Below are positions 1 through 3,367 of a stretch of 6,501 nucleotides of DNA, in pieces (position 1 is the stretch's first letter; every line of letters starts with the position of its first letter). This DNA comes from Candidatus Buchananbacteria bacterium. Its GTDB lineage: Bacteria > Patescibacteriota > Patescibacteriia > 2-01-FULL-39-33. The stretch is taken from NCBI GenBank assembly GCA_903859075.1, contig CAIOLF010000030.1, positions 1-6,501 on the forward strand, given 5' to 3'. The notes under the pieces were generated by a model. That model did no database searches. It had not been told where the DNA came from and was given only the letters and a program-made list of their open reading frames with translations. The translations under genes were made by a program, and so were the position numbers.

Positions 1-30
1 ACTAAGAGTGTCCTTTTACCTTGAAGCTTC

Positions 31-59
31 ATCTTATCATACTTCTTTATTTTTTTCAA
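31..59 (-). promoter_or_regulatory. Candidate sigma70-type promoter reading out of the left edge
   Basis: On the minus strand a TTGAAA box (59-54) is followed after exactly 17 nt by TAAGAT (36-31). It lies about 45 nt past the terminator of the Cys-rich operon, where a promoter for the next minus-strand gene would be expected. That gene starts beyond the window. The match is good but rests on motif and spacing only. Confidence 0.5.
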
Positions 60-103
60 GCCCCAGCATCATAAATAATTAAATATTTTATCTAAATTTA
101 AAC

Positions 104-137
104 AAAAAAGTTGCTTATCTTGGCTAAGATAAGCAAC
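104..137 (-). terminator. Rho-independent terminator of the Cys-rich microprotein operon
   Basis: On the minus strand a perfect 12-bp stem (137-126 with 121-110) and a 4-nt loop are followed directly by six T (109-104). It sits 78 nt past the stop codon at 215 and closes the two-gene minus-strand operon. The stem has no mismatch, so this is one of the clearest regulatory signals in the window. Confidence 0.9.
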
Positions 138-164
138 ATACGCTAAAATCTTTTCCTCCTTCGT

Positions 165-182
165 CCGCCTTAGCTTAGGCGG
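165..182. repeat. Short GC-rich palindromic hairpin in the 3' UTR
   Basis: CCGCCT and AGGCGG arms (6 bp) enclose a TAGCTT loop. The neighbourhood is strikingly GC-rich (161-225) beside AT-rich DNA, and a similar CCGG/GGCGG string overlaps the stop codon of the upstream gene at about 211-222. The arms share the CCGCC/GGCGG core with one hairpin inserted in the tRNA-Arg copy at 2466-2480. This may be a small dispersed palindromic repeat, or a simple 3' UTR hairpin. Confidence 0.5.
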
Positions 183-214
183 CGGCGGGCTTTTCTGCCT
201 CACCGATATGCCGG

Positions 215-367
215 CTAGGCGGCTGTGCAATTCTTACATAGCATGCCTTTGCCCTGGCGGCACTTCCTGCAGGCCTTGGAGCCGGGAATATTGCTGCACC
301 CCCTAGGCCGGCCGACTATCTGAGAGCCGCCATTACCATTAGCACCGTGACTATTCCGCTTCGACAT
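215..367 (-). CDS. Cys-rich microprotein A, 50 aa, 4-Cys signature plus two extra Cys
   Basis: This 50-aa ORF is not matched to any family I know. Residues 1-20 are a Ser/Asn/Gly-rich, basic tail; a PRGC motif follows at 21-24. Cysteines lie at 24, 33, 36, 44 and 47. Cys24, 33, 44 and 47 give C-x8-C-x10-C-x2-C, the spacing of the 47-aa protein at 2199-2342 and the same layout as the upstream neighbour; Cys36 is extra. Such spacing suggests zinc binding, which is an inference. There is no signal peptide or membrane segment. The start is ATG at 367, with AAGGAG (383-378) 10 nt upstream, only 21 nt after the preceding stop, so it is the second gene of an operon. The stop TAG lies in a GC-rich palindromic patch, and the operon terminator is at 104-137. 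Clear SD, operon position and shared motif argue that it is real despite its size. Confidence 0.7.
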   Translation of the reverse strand: MSKRNSHGANGNGGSQIVGRPRGCSNIPGSKACRKCRQGKGMLCKNCTAA

Positions 368-388
368 CTTCCTTTATCTCCTTGTTGT

Positions 389-595
389 CTAGATGCCCAG
401 TTCATTCTCTGCCCGCGATTTTCGTCTTATCGCCACTCCGATCGGACAAAAACGGCAGGGATATCCGCTTCTCAAGACAGATTTGTTAGCCAAATCAGTG
501 CATTCCTCGCCCTCGGCCATGAGCATGCAGCCACGCGGCTGCCGCTTCTGGTCAATCTTGACTCTCGCTTTGCTGGGGACGGATCCGTTAGACAT
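389..595 (-). CDS. Cys-rich microprotein B, 68 aa, first gene of the operon
   Basis: A small basic protein of unknown function. The N-terminal ~20 residues are polar and Lys/Arg-rich. A PRGC motif follows, then the 4-Cys signature C-x8-C-x14-C-x2-C with the last pair in the context PCRFCP. The protein ends in an Arg-rich tail. The PCRxCP context is shared with the protein at 2199-2342 and the PRGC context with the downstream protein, tying the three into one family. Metal binding is likely but not shown. There is an in-frame ATG at 601, but AAGGAGG (609-603) abuts it; the ATG at 595 has a 7-nt spacer and is preferred. A near-consensus promoter (676-647) leaves a leader of about 45 nt. It is followed 21 nt later by microprotein A. 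No membrane segment is visible. Confidence 0.75.
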   Translation of the reverse strand: MSNGSVPSKARVKIDQKRQPRGCMLMAEGEECTDLANKSVLRSGYPCRFCPIGVAIRRKSRAENELGI

Positions 596-602
596 TGACA
601 TT

Positions 603-609
603 CCTCCTT
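603..609 (-). promoter_or_regulatory. Strong Shine-Dalgarno site that decides the start of microprotein B
   Basis: AAGGAGG on the minus strand sits 1-2 nt from an ATG at 601 but 7 nt from the in-frame ATG at 595, so translation should begin at 595. Full-length anti-SD matches like this are absent before the larger genes of the window. Confidence 0.85.
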
Positions 610-646
610 ATGGATTGACCGTAATACAAAAAGCGCCAATAAAACG

Positions 647-676
647 ATTATATAGTTAAATTAGAGCTTTCGTCAA
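647..676 (-). promoter_or_regulatory. Near-consensus sigma70-type promoter of the microprotein operon
   Basis: TTGACG (676-671), an 18-nt spacer and a perfect TATAAT (652-647) on the minus strand predict transcription start near 640, about 45 nt before the start codon of microprotein B. It begins just after the stop of the small membrane protein at 693, so the microprotein operon can be expressed independently of the tRNA-Gly transcript. Confidence 0.85.
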
Positions 677-692
677 GAATATCTTAGTAATT

Positions 693-935
693 TTATTTGA
701 AAACAAAAATATGCAATAAATCATTAGTTAATAGAACGGCGCTTAGAACAATTGTCATAACGCCCCACTTAAAAATAAATTTTCCAAAAGTGCCCTCAAA
801 CATCCGTGAAGCAATAGTTATGGTCACGGCAAAAGAAATCATAACGGCGACGCCAATCAAAAAATATACTGCCAGCGGTACCGTTGCCAGCTCCGGATAC
901 AAGACATTTAAGTTCCAAGTCCAATTAGTAATCAT
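693..935 (-). CDS. Small two-helix membrane protein, 80 aa, unknown function
   Basis: The predicted product has a short polar N-terminus with two Trp (residues 5 and 7), a first hydrophobic helix around residues 17-42, a short charged loop (Arg44, Glu47, Lys52), a second helix around 53-77 and a terminal Lys. It looks like an inner-membrane protein with two crossing segments. I do not recognise a family. The reading frame extends up to 977, but that part lies in tRNA-Gly, so ATG 935 is the sensible start. It is only 9 nt from the 3' CCA of the tRNA and has no SD. No terminator separates them, so tRNA and ORF are probably cotranscribed from the promoter at 1042-1070. The overlapping plus-strand frame is judged a shadow. 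Helix pattern and position support coding, but conservation is untested. Confidence 0.55.
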   Translation of the reverse strand: MITNWTWNLNVLYPELATVPLAVYFLIGVAVMISFAVTITIASRMFEGTFGKFIFKWGVMTIVLSAVLLTNDLLHIFVFK

Positions 936-944
936 ACGATTTTG

Positions 945-1019
945 TGGAGCGGGTAAGGGGAGTCGAACCCCTGTCACGAGTTTGGAAAACTCGGATAATG
1001 ACCGTTATATGATACCCGC
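945..1019 (-). tRNA. tRNA-Gly (anticodon TCC), CCA encoded
   Basis: On the minus strand the acceptor arms GCGGGTA and TACCCGC pair fully. The anticodon stem is CGAGT/ACTCG with loop TTTCCAA, giving anticodon TCC (glycine). The T arm is AGGGG/CCCCT with loop TTCGACT. The D stem is short (ATA/TAT). The discriminator base is T, normal for tRNA-Gly, and CCA is encoded at 947-945. The body is 72 nt plus CCA. Glycine identity is secure from anticodon and discriminator. The promoter is at 1042-1070 and a small membrane-protein ORF follows 9 nt downstream. Confidence 0.96.
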
Positions 1020-1041
1020 ATTCATTTTCTTGAACAAAGTT

Positions 1042-1070
1042 ATATTAACAATTTATTGATATTTTTTCAA
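1042..1070 (-). promoter_or_regulatory. Promoter of tRNA-Gly and probably the downstream membrane protein
   Basis: On the minus strand TTGAAA (1070-1065), a 17-nt spacer and TAATAT (1047-1042) predict a start near 1035, about 16 nt before the tRNA 5' end. Both boxes have one mismatch to consensus and ideal spacing. Confidence 0.75.
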
Positions 1071-1145
1071 GAAAGTTAATAAATTATAGATTATTCTAAT
1101 GGGATTCTTTGTCCTTTCATGACTGAGGGGGGACCAAAAAAACAC

Positions 1146-1173
1146 GTTCTGTCTAGACATGTCTAGACAGAAC
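1146..1173. repeat. 28-bp perfect palindrome with doubled TGTCTAGACA decamer (left copy)
   Basis: Two abutting copies of the palindromic decamer TGTCTAGACA (1150-1159 and 1160-1169) are flanked by GTTC and GAAC, so the whole 28 bp is self-complementary. As RNA it forms a 12-bp stem with a CATG loop. On the minus strand it is followed by GTG and seven T, so it could also act as a backup terminator for the minus-strand gene at 1294-1815. As DNA it could be a dimeric protein-binding site. Confidence 0.9.
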
Positions 1174-1186
1174 TCCAAAAAACATA

Positions 1187-1202
1187 CAATCCACGTGGAA
1201 CA
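1187..1202. promoter_or_regulatory. parS-like sequence (weak)
   Basis: The palindrome TCCACGTGGA (1190-1199) extends on the right to GGAACA. The 16-mer matches a TGTTCCACGTGGAACA-type ParB site at 13 positions, with all three mismatches at the left end. Only one half-site is intact and no parA/parB is in view, so ParB binding is a speculation. Confidence 0.2.
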
Positions 1203-1214
1203 CGTAATGTCTAT

Positions 1215-1246
1215 GAAAAAGAAAAGACCGGCACCTTGTGTCGGTC
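1215..1246 (-). terminator. Rho-independent terminator of the 173-aa protein gene
   Basis: On the minus strand a 9-bp stem (1246-1238 with 1234-1226, one G-T pair) and a 3-nt loop are followed by TTTTCTTTTT (1225-1216). It sits 48 nt past the stop codon at 1294 and supports the reality of that gene. Confidence 0.85.
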
Positions 1247-1293
1247 GTACGTAACAATGCCATCACCAATCGAGTGGAAGTAACGCCAGTCGG

Positions 1294-1815
1294 TTATCGT
1301 GAACAAACCGGTATCACGCTTCCCGGAAGCTGAGGCGATCTGGCGTATAATATCCCGCTTTTCATCTTAACCGCGGACGAATATACGGCTCGCCTGTCCC
1401 CCTTGATAGAAAAATACCGCTCCTTCAATCTATCCAAACGCCTCACCTCGGGAACCGCTTCATCCCACCATTTTTCCTCAGCAAAACCCGGTTTTCGGCA
1501 ATGGTACAGATAATCTTCTCTCATCTTAGCCATTTGCCTAACCATCTTCTGGTGTGCCTTCAGCTTTCTCTCAGCCATTTTCCCGCTGGAGAAAGCCTGA
1601 TATATCGAATCATGCAATCCTGTTTTGGGGTTCTTGTAGCACGCTTCAAAGAACCACCACTCCGTAACCTGCACCTCCTCCATGTACTCTACCTGATGCC
1701 TATCCCGGCCATCATTGGAACGGCTATCTGGCGCCTTAACAGTCACTAAGGCAACACGCCCCTCCCGATATTCGTTCTGAAACGATAGAATAACAGCTAA
1801 CATCAGACACAACAT
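1294..1815 (-). CDS. Unrecognised 173-aa protein with hydrophobic N-terminus
   Basis: I do not recognise a family. Residues 1-12 form a short hydrophobic stretch after the initiator Met, compatible with a weak signal anchor, but no clear cleavage site follows. The central part (about 75-110) is rich in Lys, Arg, Met and Gln and likely helical; two WW pairs (WWFFEACY, KWWDEA) and four Cys, one near the C-terminus, stand out. The frame is open from a GTG at 1845, but AGAGGAGG lies inside that extension, 7 nt before ATG 1815, so 1815 is the start. It has a TTGACA-17-TAGATT promoter (1900-1872) and a strong terminator (1215-1246). The whole gene sits between 26-bp inverted repeats, and its Trp/Cys/Arg content differs from the Lys/Glu-rich genes on the right, which may hint at transfer. 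No catalytic motif is apparent. Confidence 0.75.
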   Translation of the reverse strand: MLCLMLAVILSFQNEYREGRVALVTVKAPDSRSNDGRDRHQVEYMEEVQVTEWWFFEACYKNPKTGLHDSIYQAFSSGKMAERKLKAHQKMVRQMAKMREDYLYHCRKPGFAEEKWWDEAVPEVRRLDRLKERYFSIKGDRRAVYSSAVKMKSGILYARSPQLPGSVIPVCSR

Positions 1816-1871
1816 AATCAATCCTCCTCTTTTTATCTTGACCACCTGTTTTATTTACGGAAACATCATAT

Positions 1872-1900
1872 AATCTAGTACTTTACTTAAAAATTGTCAA
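1872..1900 (-). promoter_or_regulatory. Promoter of the 173-aa protein gene
   Basis: A perfect TTGACA (1900-1895), a 17-nt spacer and TAGATT (1877-1872) on the minus strand predict a start near 1865 and a leader of about 50 nt. Just upstream, 1901-1960 is very AT-rich and contains the near-duplicate decamers TTTAGCTAAA and TTTAGCCAAA (about 1915-1935), which could be an UP-like element or an operator. Confidence 0.8.
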
Positions 1901-1992
1901 CTATATTATAATATTTAGCTAAATTTAGCCAAAATATAACTATTTATAATATTTACCACGCCTAAATTATGTCTACCAACAGAAAAACTCTT

Positions 1993-2018
1993 GAGTTCTG
2001 TCTAGACATGTCTAGACA
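1993..2018. repeat. Right copy of the doubled TGTCTAGACA palindrome
   Basis: The 20-mer TGTCTAGACATGTCTAGACA (1999-2018) is identical to the left copy at 1150-1169, preceded by GAGTTC. Read inverted, identity with the left copy covers 26 bp; read direct, 24 bp (1995-2018 against 1146-1169). Unlike the left copy it lacks the GAAC on its right, so the stem is 8 bp with a CATG loop. Confidence 0.9.
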
Positions 2019-2039
2019 TTTGTCCCACATAACTACAAG

Positions 2040-2048
2040 TTATCCACA
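2040..2048 (+). promoter_or_regulatory. Single perfect DnaA box
   Basis: TTATCCACA matches the high-affinity DnaA box consensus exactly. The DNA to its left (1855-1980) is very AT-rich. No second perfect box was found nearby, so this is not called an origin. A lone box could be chance or a DnaA regulatory site. Confidence 0.35.
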
Positions 2049-2082
2049 GATTTTATGTATAATCGTGAAACATTTGTGAAAC

Positions 2083-2118
2083 AAAAAACGCCACGGCTTT
2101 CAAGGAGCGCATGGCGTT
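2083..2118 (-). terminator. Rho-independent terminator downstream of the 47-aa microprotein
   Basis: On the minus strand AACGCCA (2118-2112) pairs with TGGCGTT (2093-2087), extended inward by two more pairs including a T-G, and runs into six T (2088-2083). The loop is large and partly structured. It lies about 80 nt past the stop at 2199 and probably ends the tRNA-Arg/microprotein transcript. Confidence 0.75.
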
Positions 2119-2142
2119 GAATTTCGAAAAACTAAAAAGAAC

Positions 2143-2161
2143 TAATTGGCTGAGCCAATTA
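2143..2161 (-). terminator. Second hairpin in the microprotein 3' UTR, possible terminator
   Basis: TAATTGGCT and AGCCAATTA arms around a single central base make a 19-bp perfect palindrome. Read on the minus strand it is followed by GTTCTTTTTAGTTTTTC, so it may be a first terminator ahead of the stronger one at 2083-2118. Confidence 0.5.
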
Positions 2162-2198
2162 CACATGGCTAATAATTGCTTTCATTGCCAGGCTGGCA

Positions 2199-2342
2199 TC
2201 ATCGCCTTTTTTGTTTGGCAAAAGGACAATTCCGACAGGGAGCATCCTGATTCTTGATATTAGCGTTACAGGTGCCGCTGCCGGGTTCAACATTGCAGTT
2301 CTTTGATTTCGTCGAGTTGACTTCGCTGTTTTTCAATCCCAT
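2199..2342 (-). CDS. Cys-rich microprotein C, 47 aa, 4-Cys signature
   Basis: The N-terminal 15 residues are polar (Lys, Asn, Ser, Thr). Cysteines at 16, 25, 36 and 39 give C-x8-C-x10-C-x2-C, the last pair in the context PCRNCP, and the protein ends in a basic tail with KQKRR. The spacing equals that of the 50-aa protein at 215-367, and the PCRxCP end matches the 68-aa protein at 389-595. The start is ATG 2342, with AAGGAGG (2357-2351) 8 nt upstream, a near-perfect SD. The stop is TGA. It lies 48 nt downstream of a broken tRNA-Arg copy and an intact tRNA-Arg on the same strand. A TATAAT at 2383-2378 lacks a good -35 box, so it may be cotranscribed with the tRNA. Two hairpins follow (2143-2161, 2083-2118). 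Function is unknown; zinc binding is inferred from the Cys pattern. Confidence 0.75.
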   Translation of the reverse strand: MGLKNSEVNSTKSKNCNVEPGSGTCNANIKNQDAPCRNCPFAKQKRR

Positions 2343-2386
2343 AAATATTACCTCCTTCGACGTCCTGCGTTGCATTAATTATATTG

Positions 2387-2486
2387 CTTATGCTCCCGAC
2401 AGGAATCGAACCTGTGTCTAGGGCTTAGGAGTCCCTTGTTCTATCCACTGCCAGCCAGAGGCTGGTCCGCCTTTGGCGGAAACTAC
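2387..2486 (-). pseudogene. Broken tandem copy of tRNA-Arg(CCT) with a 30-bp insertion in the D arm
   Basis: Positions 2391-2450 are identical over 60 bp to 2490-2549 of the intact tRNA-Arg (D loop to 3' end). After the CCACTG at 2445-2450 comes a 30-bp foreign segment (2451-2480). The next six bases AACTAC (2481-2486) then resume the tRNA D-arm sequence at exactly the point where it broke off. The 5' acceptor strand is missing, replaced by the junction with the next copy, so no functional tRNA can be made even if the insert were removed. Confidence 0.85.
2451..2480. repeat. 30-bp double-hairpin insertion element
   Basis: The segment is two abutting 15-bp hairpins, each with a 6-bp perfect stem and 3-nt loop. 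On the minus strand they read TCCGCCAAAGGCGGA and CCAGCCTCTGGCTGG. It interrupts a tRNA copy without loss or duplication of tRNA bases, as shown by the intact neighbouring copy. It resembles a small palindromic repeat unit; one stem shares its CCGCC/GGCGG core with the hairpin at 165-182. Confidence 0.75.
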
Positions 2487-2489
2487 TTG

Positions 2490-2561
2490 TGCTCCCGACA
2501 GGAATCGAACCTGTGTCTAGGGCTTAGGAGTCCCTTGTTCTATCCACTGAACTACAGGAGC
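2490..2561 (-). tRNA. tRNA-Arg (anticodon CCT), CCA not encoded
   Basis: On the minus strand acceptor arms GCTCCTG and CGGGAGC pair (one T-G). D stem GTTC/GAAC, anticodon loop CTCCTAA with anticodon CCT (arginine), T arm ACAGG/CCTGT with loop TTCGATT. The total is 72 nt including discriminator A. The following bases are CAA, so CCA must be added enzymatically, unlike tRNA-Gly here. The anticodon stem has an A-G mismatch at its loop end (31-39), present in both copies. A TATAAT at 2608-2603 lies about 40 nt upstream. Confidence 0.93.
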
Positions 2562-2602
2562 GCGTTGGTATTCACATTTTTCTTTTACATTTTTTAACAA
2601 CA

Positions 2603-2608
2603 ATTATA
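2603..2608 (-). promoter_or_regulatory. Candidate -10 box of tRNA-Arg
   Basis: A perfect TATAAT on the minus strand would start transcription near 2596, about 35 nt before the tRNA. No convincing -35 hexamer lies at 16-18 nt, so only the -10 element is supported. Confidence 0.4.
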
Positions 2609-2609
2609 C

Positions 2610-2638
2610 TTGCTTTTATCTCCCAAATTTAGTAAAAT
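2610..2638 (+). promoter_or_regulatory. Candidate promoter of the MBL-fold hydrolase gene
   Basis: TTGCTT (2610-2615), a 17-nt spacer and TAAAAT (2633-2638) predict a start near 2645, about 30 nt before ATG 2677. It is divergent from and adjacent to the tRNA-Arg -10 box. Confidence 0.55.
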
Positions 2639-2676
2639 ATACTTGTCTTTAACTCATAAAATATAACATAAAATAT

Positions 2677-3339
2677 ATGATAATTCAATGGCTCGGCCGT
2701 TCCTGTTTTAAAATCCAAACTAAGAATAGCAGCGATGAAAGCATCATCGTTATTGACCCCTATGACGATAATACCAGTGGGCTGAAGATGCCTCGTATCC
2801 AAGCTGATGTCTTATTAATGACTCATAATCATCACGACCATAACAACGCCGATGCCATTAAGGGCGAACCATTCACTATAGTTAACCCAGGCGAATACGA
2901 ATATCATGGTGTTTTTGTCTATGGCATTCCGGCATTCCATGACGACCAGCAAGGCCAAGAGAGGGGGCTGACCAATATTTATAAAATCATTACCGAGGAA
3001 ATGAGTGTTGTGCATTTAGGCGATCTGGGTCAGACGCTTAGTGACGAACAATTAGAGCGGCTGGGCAACGTTGATATCCTGATGATCCCCATCGGCGGCA
3101 AATACACCATTAATTCCGAGAAAGCCAACGAGGTGATCTCCCAGCTGGAGCCGCGCTTTGTCATCCCGATGCATTATAAGATGGATGGTGAGAAAGCCAG
3201 CACCGACGAGGCGCTTGATACATTGGATAAATTTTTAAAAAGCTCCGGCCTGCCTCAAGAAAAAATGGAAAAATTCAAAATCAGCAAGAAAGATCTGGTC
3301 AGCCAGACGGAAACGAAGGTAATTGTTTTGGAAATATAA
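2677..3339 (+). CDS. UlaG-like metallo-beta-lactamase-fold Zn-dependent hydrolase, 220 aa
   Basis: A complete protein of the MBL superfamily, COG2220/UlaG-like group. The metal-binding motif THNHHDH is at residues 49-55 (His50, His52, Asp54, His55). Further expected ligands are His88 or His113, Asp116 in HLGDLG, and His166 in PMHY near the end of the fold. The N-terminal strand pair and the VIDPY turn (25-29) are typical. Length fits single-domain family members (about 210-250 aa), and there is no signal peptide, so it should be cytosolic. Members hydrolyse lactones, phosphodiesters or other bonds; the substrate cannot be told from sequence. There is no SD before ATG 2677 in an AT-rich leader. 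The PsbP-like gene follows 28 nt downstream on the same strand, suggesting cotranscription. The fold call is firm, the substrate unknown. Confidence 0.93.
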   Translation: MIIQWLGRSCFKIQTKNSSDESIIVIDPYDDNTSGLKMPRIQADVLLMTHNHHDHNNADAIKGEPFTIVNPGEYEYHGVFVYGIPAFHDDQQGQERGLTNIYKIITEEMSVVHLGDLGQTLSDEQLERLGNVDILMIPIGGKYTINSEKANEVISQLEPRFVIPMHYKMDGEKASTDEALDTLDKFLKSSGLPQEKMEKFKISKKDLVSQTETKVIVLEI

Positions 3340-3367
3340 AAATTTCTAATTGATATTTTTCAAACCC

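Larger units (their letters stand above)
1150..2018. mobile_element. 869-bp single-gene unit bounded by perfect 26-bp inverted repeats
   Basis: The ends 1150-1175 and 1993-2018 are exact reverse complements over 26 bp, starting TGTC and ending GACA. They enclose one unrecognised gene with its own promoter, SD and terminator. The encoded protein shows no transposase or integrase motif, so if the unit is mobile it is non-autonomous or uses an unknown enzyme. No clear target duplication is seen (left flank ends ACGTTC, right flank begins TTTGTC). The alternative is two copies of a regulatory or terminator palindrome that happen to flank a gene. Confidence 0.4.

Noticed and set aside
347..659. 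Two plus-strand frames of 83 and 88 codons
   Set aside because: They overlap the minus-strand microprotein operon, which has a promoter, SDs and a terminator; the plus frames have none of these.
697..1059. Plus-strand frame of 120 codons
   Set aside because: It runs through tRNA-Gly and is antisense to the two-helix membrane protein; no SD or promoter supports it.
1501..1749. Plus-strand frame of 82 codons
   Set aside because: It is antisense to the 173-aa gene, which has a clear promoter, SD and terminator.
1855..2100. Replication origin
   Set aside because: Only one perfect DnaA box was found and no cluster or dnaA/dnaN neighbour; kept only as a weak finding.
2391..2561. Two functional tRNA-Arg genes, or a tRNA with an intron in the D arm
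   Set aside because: The left copy has no 5' acceptor strand that pairs with its 3' end, so removing the 30-bp insert would not restore a tRNA.
2387..2561. CRISPR-like or integron att array
   Set aside because: There are only two repeat copies, both derived from a tRNA, and no integrase or cas gene is present.
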